Shown: piece by piece, positions 23,720 to 37,600 of the stretch
Layout: each line of letters opens with the position of its first letter
Position numbering within the stretch: the first letter of the stretch is position 1
Origin: Mya arenaria
Taxonomy: Eukaryota; Mollusca; Bivalvia; Myida; Myidae
Direction: 5' to 3'
Assembly (NCBI RefSeq): GCF_026914265.1
Contig: NC_069135.1
Coordinates: 6,465,001 to 6,529,000 of the forward strand
DNA: 64,000 nt
Notes under the pieces: model-generated
The model's database searches: none
What the model was told of the DNA's origin: nothing
What the model saw: only the letters and a program-made list of their open reading frames with translations
Program-made: the position numbers and the translations under genes

Positions 23720-26620
23720 AAGGGGATAGATTGAGTTGAGAATGAAACTAAACAAGACACATACACAGATTATGGAATAAAATTTATGATATGCAAAGAA
23801 GATTTATTAATTGGATAGTGGTATTATCCGCCCCCGATTACCCACGATTTGCCCATTTTTTGTCGTGTAATGACAGATGCGCCGTTGGATCGATGTGACC
23901 ATGCCTTTTGTAACAAACATTTTGCAAAAGCAATTAAATAAAATTAAGAAGTATTAAAGTTTGGTTCACATCTGATCAATTTTTAATTTATTGAAACAAT
24001 AATAATAAAAAGAATGATCGGAAAATTTCTTCATGCCATTACACCATGGAACCGGTGATATATGAAGGAATTTGTTGTTATAGAAGGCATGAGCACGTGC
24101 AATTGTATCAATAACTTTTAGCTTTTAAACATTCAAGTTTCAGTTTGAAATGAGCTTTAAATTACGCGGTTCGTTCGACAGCGTGTTCATTTCAATTCTG
24201 TCTAGAACAAAGGGAAGTCACTCGGAATTATAATGAACAGTACTGATTGCAAGTGCGACGTGCACTTGCAGCATTTGTTTTTTATGGCATAAATTCATTA
24301 TGAATCCTTTTTTAATGTCGTGCAATGAAACAGTTGTTACATGACAGGTCGGTCAACAGTCAAAACCGTTGCCCGAAGTCGTGGTAAAACGAAGTGAAAT
24401 AAGTGTATACTGTTTCGAAGCTTGTAACTTTCAACACATGCATCCACATAGAGCAATTGTCATTCAGAAAGTTTATTGTCAAGTACTTCAAAAAAGAAAT
24501 GCTTTGGCTCGACTTGAGGGCTAGAGCTTCATACCACGATAACAATGGCGTTTAATCGCCACGATTTAAAACAAACATACAGACCAATGTACCAGAAGTT
24601 GCTTGTTAAAGACAACTCCCGTGCTCATGTCTTCAAACATATTTGCCGTTGGACACATTTTTGTAAGACGTCAGTGTGTCATATGCTTAGTTACTTTCAC
24701 TAATGTCCTGTTGGGGTTTCTCATGGATATAGCTTTCGTTCACATTGTACATGTACATGCTCTGCGTCCATGTAAACTATTATTTTTATTGCATTAATAG
24801 AAAACATTACTACACATGTTACAGATGACAAGTTTTATATTTCAAAAGCATATCACATGTGTTGTATTTATCATATTTTTGAAAAAGTATTTGATGTCTT
24901 CATAACAAGCATTTTTATAATTAACTTTACTCACTGCCTGTCTTTGCTCAGTTCTGAAACGAGTCTGTGTCTCTCCCAATGTGATGGAACCGATACCTTG
25001 GAAAATCTATAATATGGTCCCTCTAATACTCAGAATAACCATCTGTCTGTCTGTTTGCTGTTTTTGTACCAATGGACTCCCGCTTGTGACCTTCTAAGGT
25101 TCTCCATGAATTTGACATGAGAGGGCACTAAAGTAATAATACAATCCTTCTATCAGAATTCTTACAAAATGTTCTAGTGTTCGTTTTCGTCTGAATGAAT
25201 ACGTCTTGTATTTTGTCTATCTTACGTTGACTGCTCTTTCCATATCACTGTTTACATCAACTGATTAACATGCCTTGCAAAAAAGGCAGTTTGTTGCTCT
25301 GCTCCTATTCGAGTTTAATGTATAAAATGTTTTTTTTCAGTCTGGTCACATTTTAGATTACAAAAGGTAGCGAATGAGTTTCACTTTTCATGGCCTCTCT
25401 TTTGCCATGTTTCTAACGTTTGCGATTCAAAAATATACAATGCTGCCACTAGCACCCTTACCATGTTCTTCATCTGTAGGTCAGTCAAAAAAAAATTCTC
25501 TTAATTGAATGAAGAAATCAGTAGTATAAGTTTTTGACAAATACATCTCAACAAATTGGTTCCCTTTTTCATTCGCGAACGAATTTGGTTACGAAGAAGA
25601 AGAAAAAAAAACTCGGAACCAAAACGGAAACTGATCTAATTTATGAATATATATATATGAGATATAATTATGAGCATAAAATACCCAATCTCATGCAATA
25701 TTACCCTGATCGCAGTTTCGACTCACGGAAACTATCCGTATTTATAGGTAATAAATAACAGATTTTAACATTTCAATTAAGATATTGGTAAGCGGCCTTG
25801 TGTAGTTGTCCGCAAGTAAACAAGCTATACTAATGTTCAAATACCTATTATTAGTACTGTATATGGCAGACTTCATTGTCATACTTTGATCTTATTTCGT
25901 TATATATTTTGAATTCAGTACACTAGCTTTTACGTCAAACTCAATATAAGTTCCCATGTATGACAAACTATATTACAAATATTTGCCAATTGTCTAAGTC
26001 TTACGTTTAAGAACTATTGAAGAGTCAAACATTCATGTACTTATACATTTTCATTGTTAACTTCAAATACCTGAATAAAATGAATGGAATGAACACGTAT
26101 GCCAAATCAACATATGGTTTTGATACGTTTAGTAGCGAGTCCCCAAACTTGTTTATGTAAATACATTCAACAATTCAATTTGATGTTAACAGTACTCTCT
26201 GCATCATGATATATCGCTTAATAAACTCGTCGTATATGTTTTTCATTAGAAGGCATACTTTGTAGGAGAAAAATGACTATTCCTTGATGTATCTTTAAAA
26301 CGTAGTTATCTTTCACTAAAGCTGGCGTTAAGTTTTATTTGGCAACCGTAAGGTCGGCCGGTAATTCGAACACTTCAATTGTTTTCTTTGTGGTTCTGAG
26401 GGATCTTATGCATATAAGTTATTCTTGAAAAAGAAAGTTGCTATAGAGAGTTGACAGTGTGATACCTTTCATTGTTTTAAAAGAAACGTTGGTATCAATC
26501 AATAATACAATGAAAACTACAGGGACAAACCCAGTAGTCGAAAGTTCAAAAACAGACTCTGAGAGGCACATCGCAAGGGCCAAAACGAAAATGAAACAGA
26601 GCCACAGACGTATAAATACC
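23720..26620. other. Intergenic stretch without recognised genes
   Basis: AT-rich, with no recognised coding sequence. A short imperfect inverted repeat, TTGCAAGTGCGACGTGCACTTGCAG, spans about 24246-24270 with half-sites of nine bases. No other structure is supported. Confidence 0.4.
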
Positions 26621-26626
26621 ATAAAC

Positions 26627-26755
26627 ACGAATACAAACACCACGAACACGAATACAAACACCACAAACACGAATACAAACACCACTAACACGAATACAAA
26701 CACCACATACACGAATACAAACATCACAAACACGAATACAAACACCACAAACAGA
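26627..26755. repeat. 21-bp minisatellite, about 6 copies
   Basis: Unit CGAATACAAACACCACAAACA repeated about six times. The 21-bp period keeps all frames open, which explains an Asn/Thr heptad on the plus strand (26459-26794) and a Val/Phe-rich frame on the minus strand. Neither open frame shows anything outside the repeat that looks like a domain, so both are treated as non-coding. Confidence 0.85.
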
Positions 26756-26799
26756 CCAAACACACATCATCAAAAAAGCTTGACTAGTACATAATTGGA

Positions 26800-28665
26800 T
26801 TACAGTCTTGGAATAAACCGAGCTAGAATGCTATCATGATAATCTGTATTTTTTGCTTTCAAATCATCTCGATCTTTCCAATAATGTTTTACACAGCATA
26901 GCAGTGTGCTGCGTGGCATAATTTTTTTCTGTATTTTACCGGATTTTATAAGTTCCATATCTTTTTCTGAAATCTCATGGCGAAATGTATAAGTATCGAT
27001 ATACTGCTTGATTTACTGTCATTGTTTTCATACGTCCTTTCATATTAGCTTAACCCTGATTTGGAAGATCTTGCAAAAAGAGATTTGCATACAGAATTAT
27101 ATGATATTCCTCAGTCCCTATTGTTATAAGCTGAAGCAATTTTCACGAACACGTTCAGTTTGAGTTTTGGATTCATGCATATGAATTGCAACTCATTATT
27201 TTCTTGTTAAATTGACATCAGCCAATATTTACAATGAAAACTTCCACATTCATATTGCATTAGATAACCTTTACCATTATTTTTAGTTTATATAAATACT
27301 GTAAATGGTGTTTTATGTGAATTTATAAAAGGGACTTATTCATAAATGCATTTCGAAAGAACTGCAAAGTCATTGCTATTAGCAATAGGCCTGCAGTTGG
27401 CAGTAGAACAATGTCATTACAATAAATCACATACTGAGTAAGCCGCATTTTCTAAAGAGCATTACTCACACACACTGCAAACATAACTTTGCATTAACAT
27501 AAGAAGCTTAGAAGCTGGTTTTATGTAACTACGAGTAGTTCAGACGTCTTGTTTGTACTCATTACAGTTTAAATTTTCGTAGCTATCGGTAAATCCTTGC
27601 TAAGAAAGAGCAACCCTCAATATTTATAAACACGATCCAGATTGTTGAATCGTCCCGGTGCGTACGTGTTCCCATAGCAACGTTTCTTTGGAAAATCTTG
27701 ATACAAAATAGATATTTTGATTTACGCGCGAGATACTCTGTAAAGATACACATGTTTCTGTGGGTACAATTTGTATGAGAGATGTGAGAAGTTCATACAT
27801 ATATTGCTCACCTAGTGGATTGTATCTGTATTTTTTCTTGGGCCAGGTTCCATGAGGCTCACTTCAGTAATGGGATATTAATTGATTAAACAGAATGGAG
27901 ATAAACGCTTTGTGAACGCTAAAAACTTGAGTTTGACAACAATAAGAGGTAGGTAGACTTTTCTAAATTATAAGTCACTAATCATAAGTTACTAATACCA
28001 AATATGACAGATAACTGTTATATCCTGGGTATTATATGTTTGTATATATGATGTAAATATCGAAATGCTTATGCTCCTCGTTTCCTCAATATTAATTGTA
28101 CACATTTTCCAACATGCTATTTCCAGTAACACTTCAGACAAATGTACCTCGGTATGTTGTTTAATTATCGTCGTTCAAGTAGTTGCATATGGAACTAATT
28201 ATCTTGTGCAAGAGTTGTGTATGTCTGAATTCCCTGCTCTCTGCCAGTAAGTTTCAAGTGATGGATCATTGTGAGAGACGTGTGTGTTTGGGATACAGCC
28301 ATTCATCGATGCTGTTGAAAATCTGTCAAAAAGGATAAATAACTATGTGAATGTTCCATATCTATGCTAGAGTTTCAGATATAGTCTGCTTCTGGTATGT
28401 CAATCCAATAGGAAGTTTTTGATTAATTGGACATTAATTTGCACATCTGGTACGTTCTGTCGAACATTTCAGGACCATGTACCATGCATAAATGCATAAA
28501 CGTCTTGAAACACAATGTTTATAGCATTTACATTAAGTATGACTGCTATTTATAATTATTATCCATATATTTAAACGGTATGTTATATTGTCGGTAACTT
28601 TTGACTCGTCTATATTAATGCATACACATGTATGTATAAGCTTATCGCTTTCCTTTTCCTTTCAG
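26800..28665 (+). other. Upstream region of the tetraspanin gene
   Basis: No coding exon seen. A possible non-coding first exon ends at 27948 before GTAGGTAG, which would splice to the acceptor CCTTTTCCTTTCAG ending at 28665. This is a guess from splice signals only. No TATA box or initiator could be assigned with confidence. Confidence 0.25.
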
Positions 28666-28687
28666 ATTATATAGACTATACATCAAG

Positions 28688-31600
28688 ATGGGGTTGCGAG
28701 GCATCGGAGGCTTTATAAAATACTTCCTGTTTCTCTTTAATGCTGTTATTTTGGTAAGACAGTTTTCACATTACAATAGTTTACGATACCTGTTAAATAA
28801 ACAAACAAGGTCAGATAATGTATACGATATCAATAAGAGTTATGTGTGATCACATGGCCTTCTAAACATTGTCAATGAATGGAAGGGGTCAAACACTAGG
28901 CATGTGTTAGATTAAACATTATTTATTTCAATGAAACATTTTAAAAGGAATGGTATAATCAAAAAACATACCGTGTTAAAAATACACGTGAAAAATAAAC
29001 AAGTGATATATGCACAAAACAAAATAGTCACGCAAGGACATACTTACTCTTATGTATATACATATATTATGCTGTTGTATAAGTGTATGAGAACACACTA
29101 GTGTGTTAACTAGATAAAACAACATCAACAAAAGCAGCAACAAAAACAACAACAAAACAAACAGTAAAGATAAGACTACATCTGGGTGCTATGCTGAACG
29201 GCTATTATAGCAATCACATGGCAAACATGCTAGTATAATGTCTACATCTCACATTTAATAAGTAAATCACAGTTACGTTTATCATTGTGTTTAGAGAACT
29301 CGGAAACCAATCATAAATATTTGTGATGAAATATTCATAGATGCTGTTTAATTATCAATTTTATTCTTGATACGCAAATAGGAAGTGATATTATTATATA
29401 ATATACTCTAATAGCAGAACATTTTCCCATTGTTTGACGGCGAGTGCACGCATAAGATGATGCTCAAGAGGGTTATATAACCACTTTTGTTACCGCACTT
29501 ATTAACAAAAAGGCAAGGAATCATACAACAATACCACCAACAGACCACACACAGGCTAAAGGAAATGGCACTCCAGTTAAAAGCACTTAATCATGCTCTC
29601 AACCATATTGGGCTATGATATCAGAGAATCCGAATATAACATAGGTCAGTAAAAAAAGTTAACTTTTATTCCATATTAAATATTTAGAAACATTGAGAAA
29701 CATTGTTTCGACGAGGGACCACGTTTCAGTTATGATCTGTCAGAGTCGATCTCTGTTGAAATTGAAAAATACCTTAATGTTACTTTTTTGCTGTTGTTAC
29801 ATATTTGCATGAATTGAATTTGGGTCAGTATTAAAGACGACCACGAAGATTAGATAATGAAATATAATGTTATCTTCTTGTTACCATTCATGAGGTTTCT
29901 TATGATTTAATATTTTGGAAGTAACGACCACCGGGGAATCTTACCAATGCATGTATAATACGATACCCTTTTCGAAGTAGTTAAATTAAATTTGAAACAA
30001 CTCGTTTCAAATATCCCCCCTCCTCCCAAGAGCTGTCGATTCATCTAGCATCTGCTCAATCGTTCAACCTTTTCATCTTTCACTTCCCCAAATAACCACT
30101 AATTAAGAAGGAAAACTGCGTTACGCTTAGTATTTCACTCAATGGCATAACGGCAATATTTGATTTTTCACTTACATCATCAATCAAAACAGTAACGTTA
30201 AAGCCATTAATTGTTACAGCAGCCTGCAAGTTTTCACATGCACTGCCAACCTAGGTCAAAACACCCAAGTGGCACCCACAGCAATTTTTGTTATTAAGAC
30301 ATCAACAAGTGCCAGTGTTATAACAGAATATTTGTCGTATACTCTAAGTGGAGCTTATATCTCTTTCAAAATGAAAAGGGATGCAAAATCTCATTGTGTT
30401 TTCTCGGATCTCTGTGGTTAGAACATTAAGGGACCAGATTTGCAGATGTTTAAGCATCATAGTCTAAGTACATGATCATATACTATATTTATTATTCTCC
30501 TATAAACACAATTTACAGTTAATTACGCATACCAGAGATTTATAGTTCTGCTACTTATGATCATGACGTCATGGATGTTCTGGCAGAAGGATTCCTCGTA
30601 ATCACAAAGCACAATCACAGCATAAACATTGCAGACGACATTGATTTAGTGTGTTAACAAGCCAAGAACAACGGAAGATACGGGGACACGCCCAGTAGCC
30701 AAACAATTAACACATCCCCTATATAAAGGTTAAGGCCAACCAGACAATGAACAAGAGACTAACAATGCACTAACAATACAAACAATCTCTTTGATTTATG
30801 GCATCTGGACAATATAGTCAAATGAAGTAAAAGAAAACCACGTCAAAGAATCAAAAATGGCTGTTTAATAGGTATTGGAGTGAGGTTTGTGCACGTAAAC
30901 TGGTCTAAACCCCCAGTAAATTCAAGATTTACTGACCGTTCTAAGGCGGTACCTAACAATCCTTGATAAACATGCCTAGTTTTTTTTATATAATATATAT
31001 GCACTGTGTTGTTTGCGAAGTCTTATGCTGTTGTTCCATGTTTCTTGTTTGTGATTTTTTGTTTTATGTATTATGTCTTTGGCGTTTACCCTGTGCCATT
31101 AAACGGGGTTTATGTATAAATTTTGGGCTACTGAGCTTGTTTCTGTAGTTTTTAACATTAATATTTGGAGATATATCGTCAGAGGGAGGAAGATATGTTC
31201 TATGTAATTATTTTTCTCAGAACATAACATACCGACATTACATTAATTATGAGCTCTTTGAAATTGTGTTCACCTTCGTTTCTATACCACTGTGCGGGCC
31301 TGATATGATGGTTTTATCTGAAATTTGACAATAATTGAGAACTGTGAGACACTGGACAGAAGTACAGTGAGTAAAATGAACTCATAAATATTGTGACGAA
31401 AGCGCCACTGACTGACTGAACTTATGAATATCAGAGTTGGAGACACTTAGTAAACTTACACATATAAAAGGCACAAGCATGTTAACACGTGACTTCGATC
31501 TATCTATATATAATCTGAGTCTAAAAAATACACAGAGGATAGAAAACAATTAAAATCCTTGTTACCAATACATCGAAAAGTTTGGCATTTTATCTGCGCT

Positions 31601-34600
31601 ATCGTTTATATGTTATAACAAAAAAACATTATGGCATGCTTTAAGTGTCCTAAAATTAGCATCAATCGTTTTAATTATAAACAATTATACACACTTCAAC
31701 TTGTATTTCTCCGGTAACAAGATAAAAACATGCAAATAACGACGATTTATTATCTATATTGAAAGGTTTGCCTATTATGACAACAACTGGCAATGGAAAC
31801 ATGTTCAGTGTTTTCGTTTTGCATTTTGTAATACGCAACCGTATTGCCTCAGGTTTGTATATCATAACTGGTATTTCACATTTGTTACACCATATATCAA
31901 CGCAAACATCCAATTCCTGTAGTGTCTGATACTATATAAGCATCGTTCACAACTGAGATACACTTAAAACATCGGAAGCCATTTGGCCATTGATCGGACC
32001 AGATAATAAGCTGTTTCAGATGATTGGCAGTGTTATCATTCATATTGGCCTGTTGCTTACAAGATATACATCTTTCCTGAGAATTATTCCAGCGTCTTAT
32101 AATAAACAATAATTAAAACAAGGTCAACTTAGCAAATAAAATTGTTGAGTTTACCAGCCGCATCGCATGTTTACAAATGATTCTTTGTTGACCATTCTGT
32201 TACATACATTCATTTCATCTTTTTCCTTAATTGAAAACAAAACGTGTTATTCCAGGTGGCCGGATGTGCTCTGGTCGGGTTTGGTATCTACACACGGACC
32301 AGCAGTTCAGGCGTAACCAAGTTCTCTTCCATCTTGGGGAGCAACCTTCTACCAACTGTATCACTTGTCCTCATTGTCACCGGGGTGGTCATTGTGGTCA
32401 TTTCTTTTCTGGGTTGTTGTGGGGCCATTAAAGAGGTCAAATGTATGCTTGTTATGGTGAGAATAATTGTTTGCAATTACTCATTATAAAAAATACATTA
32501 TAAAAACAGAAAAAAACTATTGAATAACCTAAGTAAAGAAAAAGAACAAATGTCTAGCATTGTGCTTGCAATTTGTTTAGATAGATATAGGAGACAGCAT
32601 TATATTCGCAGAGAAGTGCACATAAGTTTTGAAACTATAAGTCTACGGAATTCCTTTACAAACATATATGTTTGAACTGTTTGTACCGACACAAAGCATT
32701 TTTCAATTAAAAAACAACTAAGACTCTTAGGCATCCCATGGGCCGTATTCTATGCCATAGGATATGTTTTATGACCATCATTTTTGTGTTTCAGTTCTTT
32801 GTACTGATGCTGCTCTTCTTTATTGCTTTTCTGGTCGGAGGTATCATGCTGTATGCCTTCAGAGAAAAGGTTGGTAGATAATGTGATCCGTATTTTTGTA
32901 TTTCATCTCCAAACTATACTTTATTTCAATGCATCATTCGAACGATGAAAGCGGAAAGATCTACTTCTTAATTGAATGCTACTATTTTGCCCTTAAAATT
33001 GTTTTAACGTCCTCTGGTGTGTTCGAATTGTGCAACAAGACGGATACTGTTTTTGCTACGGTAGCTATATGCCCTTTACACATTGACGAAAACGGTGCAA
33101 GTTAACTTATTTTTGTTAGTATTTGTTTATCAAGGTTGAGACTGAAACCTGAAAAATATAATTCCGTTATTAAGTTGATTGCTGATACTTCTAGATTGAA
33201 GACATGACACTAGACCAGTTGAGACGGCAGCTGAACCATTCTTATGGCCGATCAAGTGACGAGCAGGTCACAGAGGCATGGGACTCAATGCAGAAACTGG
33301 TAGGTGTAGGGGGATGTCACAGAGGCATGGGACTCAATGCAGAAACTGGTAGGTGTAGGGGGATGTCACAGAGGCATGGGACTCAATGCAGAAACTGGTA
33401 GGTGTAGGGGGATGTCACAGAGGCATGGGACTCAATGCAGAAACTGGTAGGTGTTGGGGATGTCACAGAAGCATGGGACTCAATGCAGAAACTGGTAGGT
33501 GTAGGGGGATGTTTTGTTTAGATACATATATGAAACTGTTTTGTTAGTTTCCCTTCCAATATAAACGATGAATAAACAATGTGACGTTTTATTTGTTTAC
33601 GAACATTGCTATTAGTGTAGTTACATTGCTGCAGAAAATGGTAAACGATTTAGTGGTGTAATCGGGGAGGACGTTATTTGATTTGATACAGACATTAAGT
33701 GAGAAAAGTTATCGATAGCAAACAAAATGCAGTTTATATGAATATGTACCGTTGCTTGGTAATACTTCTCCTTTATTTTTAAAAAATGTATGTCACCAGT
33801 ATGTGTCATAAAGCACAATCTTACTTATTTTCTCTTCAAATATTGCATTTCTGCGCTTGCCATGGATTCATACAAAAACCTATTTTCCAAGCTTGATTTT
33901 TTATCACTCGATTGTTCCAATTTTCTAGCCGATTGTTTATGCACCCCAAAGGCTTCTGATGCTTTAAGTGTACACACAGACTTGCTGAAATATTAAGCAA
34001 TAATTGTTTTCAATTTAGCTTATAAACCAACGGAATAGTATTTCTAAATGACACATGTGTAATACAGAAAAATAATATAATAGTTATAACCGGGAACAAG
34101 GTATAGCATGTGATAAAATAAATACATCTCTGGCAGCACTTTTATCTGATTACCAGTTATTTTCTCCACAGGAACTTGGAAATTTTAAAGAGTTATCTAC
34201 AGTTTGAGAGCATCTTTTAATTAATCAATTTAAATCACGTTGCGTAAACCGATTGAAATGGATAATGATTTTCCGCACACTGGGAATGATCTTGAAATGT
34301 CCTACTTTTTGTTACTGAATTAAACATTCTACTAGATATATTTGATAAAACCAAATGGTTGTATAACAATAACAGTCAGTTTCACAGACATATCTCTTCG
34401 TATGATATATAAAAAAAATCTAATTAAAATGCTACTTTCAACAGATGGGGTGGTATTTATTATTGATTTAAATTAGATCATAGAAGATGTAGCTAATCGG
34501 ATTGCGTGATTTGAATAACGGAACTATACCATGAATGAAGACTATCATGTTTGATCTTAAGTATGACTTAAGGTATATGCTGAATTCCACTCCTGGGCGC

Positions 34601-37600
34601 TGTTGTTTGCCCACATCGTCGGCTGCATTATTTAGGAAGTTAAATAACCGAGCAACCAAGAAGAGTAAGCCTTGCCCTTTTATCGATCGAGGAAATTAAA
34701 CTAAAATAACAAAATAATACAGTAATAACGAAACTTTTTGAGTTGATGTAAAATCTGATATTGCATTGTTTTTATATTTCTGTAACCATTTAACTTCCTG
34801 ATTTAAGATAAGCTTATTGCTGAAACATTTCATTTTCTTAAGGGTTTCATTTCAAAACATTGGCGATTATAACATATATCTTTATGAAACAAAATGACTT
34901 TTAGCAATGATAGTAACTCTTTTAATCAGACAGGGGTGCCAGTGTGCTTTCTGTTTTTAAATGAAAAGGTGAAGTGTCAAGCTTTGTTGTATGTTAAAAC
35001 AGCAACAGCTTGTCTGTCTATTTTAGGTTCGATTATTTCATTGGGATTAATTGTACTTTTCAAGAAATATAATGAGCATCCACAGAGAACGATTATACAT
35101 CTGTCTCTGGCAACTCTTACGTTAAGCGTTGCGTATGTGATACAAGGAATTCCATCGGAAAATAATACAATTTGCAAGGTCCAAGCATCGATATTGCAGT
35201 TTTCAGTTTGGGCATGTTTACTTTGGATTATGAACATTGCCTTCGGAATCTACTTTCGTGTTGTTTACGATATCGACATAAAACGACATGAAAAGGCATT
35301 GACAGTCATATTTTGGGCGTTTCCTTTTGTCACAATGGGGCTGCCGTTTTTGGATGATGCGTATCAGCCCGCTGGAGTTTGGTGTTGGTTAAGGAATGAC
35401 CATGCATGGCGGTTTGGATTGTGGTACTGTTGGAGAATTGTATCCATTGTGTTATTTGGCTATATAACGATTCATACAGAAATTGCCATTCGCAGACGAC
35501 GGAGGGGACGTTATTCAACTTCTATAACAAGTTTGACAACGATGGAGTCAGAAATGAAAACACTTCGAATATATCCAATCCTGTATTTTATCGTGAACAT
35601 TTTCCCTATCATAAATCGCATCCAAAACGCAGCAGTTCAAGTGCACGATCAAACAGGATACAGCTTTACACTGTTGCTTCTTCAATCCCTCTTCGACCCT
35701 TTGTTAGGTGTGACACTGTCTCTTGCGTATGTTCTTGATGGAAAGACAAGGAGCAAGCTGAACAAAGCTGGCATTACAGATGCTTTAAGACGATGGCGAT
35801 CAAAACGGACGGATGTAAGGGTTTTCCACGTTTCTGTACAGTTCCCGGACTTAAACATATCTGTGGAAAAAACACACCCTTAACAGTGTTTATTTGTACC
35901 ATCGACAAATATTTTTCACACAGTCATGTTTCGCAATTTGAACAGCCCAAGTCATAGATCAGTATAAATTCTAGAAAGTTTCTCCTAAAGCTATGTGTTA
36001 CACTTTATCTAGCGAATGTTATAGAGATTGGTGTTGCAGACGCCAGAAGACAATGGCGATCAAAGTCAACGGATACAGGGTGTTCCATGTTTCGATACGG
36101 TGTCTAGACCTGAATGTTTCAGTGAATAATACTTTAAGAGAAACTGATCAGATACGTAGTCGTGTGCGTGGAGCATGTGACCATGACTTGTTATACATTC
36201 CATGTAATATTTTATTGCATTTTGTTAATTTTGCAATACTTTCTATATAAAGGTATTTATCGATTTTTTTTCGTTTTGTTGAGGATTTTTTAAGCCAATA
36301 CCGATTGTCGTTCTTGTGTTGTCCTTAACTTTGATATATGTTATCTATTTTTTTGCACATACTATTTTTTTTTATGCAGTTCAATATAGTTTTGGTCTAT
36401 GATTTATTGATTGATGTCAAAGACTGAACAAAACACTGGTGTCATAAATATGTTATTTTCAAAGCGGTTTAAAAACAAAACCGGAATACATTATGTAGTT
36501 TAGTGATTAATTTATACACTGTATTGAATAATGGTTTTCTGGCATTCGAGTGAAATGTAAAAGCACGTGTGTAGTAAAAATCCGTCCATGTATAGTTATC
36601 TTGACTTTCTTACATATACTGCTCAGTTTTGTACGGAACATCATACTGATTTGATATTACTATGACAAATCACGGATTCGACTACGCTCAAATAAAGATG
36701 ATAATGTCAGTTTCAGTTTGTTTATACTTCGTCTCAGGCATACACTAAACATATGGAGTTAAAGCTGCACTCTCACAGATTGAACATTTTGACAACTTGT
36801 TTATTTTTTATCTTGGAGCGAGCCAAATTTTGCAAAAATCCCTGGAAACCAGTTATATAAGACTGCTGACCAAAATTGAGATCGCAGATTTTTATATTTA
36901 AGTTCAAAAATCGATGTTTTATGAATTTTTCTTAAACCGTTAGTAACGGTTTAAGCCATAAAACATCTTTGTCAGCAATCTTATATCATTGGTTTGAAAA
37001 ATTTGCTCTTTCCAAGACAAAAAAAAATAAAAAGTTGTAAAAACGGTAAATCTGTGAGAGTGCAGCTTTAAGGGACATTTTCGGCTTTATCGAGATCGTT
37101 TGTTAATAATAATTACGCGTTGAATGAGGCCTCTTGAAAACTTCTCATTACTCAGCTAGCTGATAACAAAAACTGTCAAGAAAAGGGAAGATTTGTTAGT
37201 TGAACTCACAGAAGACAAAATCAAACAAAAAACTTTAAATTGTTCACAGATTCTGTCGCAATCTATGTGCTATATAAGACCGCATGGCCCGAGTGGCTCA
37301 GTCGAGGAAATGTAGCGTATGGCCCTTCAAGAGTTGTTAAAACAACTTGACAGTTTGTTATGGAAATGGAATAAGAACATAAGACTGCGCCAGTGCACAT
37401 AAAGTCAAGACAAGCATTTCGCGCTGATTAGGTGTGGTCAAGCATGTGGTTGTAGATGATGGTATTGGCCGAACGGCGTTACTTTTTCATTCAGCTATGC
37501 ATACTTAGCATTGAAATCGGAGTGAGCTTTTGAGATTCACCAGTTTGCCATTATTTCTGCTTTCATATTTTAGTTCCAGTGTTGCGGTATCACAGGCGAA

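Noticed and set aside
26459-26794. 111-codon Asn/Thr-rich open frame (and Val/Phe-rich frame on the other strand)
   Set aside because: Openness is explained by the 21-bp repeat, which has no stop in any frame. Nothing outside the repeat looks coding.
33204-33401. 65-codon open frame running past exon 4 of the tetraspanin
   Set aside because: It is exon 4 read through the first donor into the 49-bp repeats. The exon ends at 33299, where splicing restores the CCG motif.
35406-35738. 110-codon second-frame open reading inside each receptor gene (also near 46099)
   Set aside because: Overlaps the receptor in another frame. Its conservation between copies follows from the receptor frame, and it has no features of its own.
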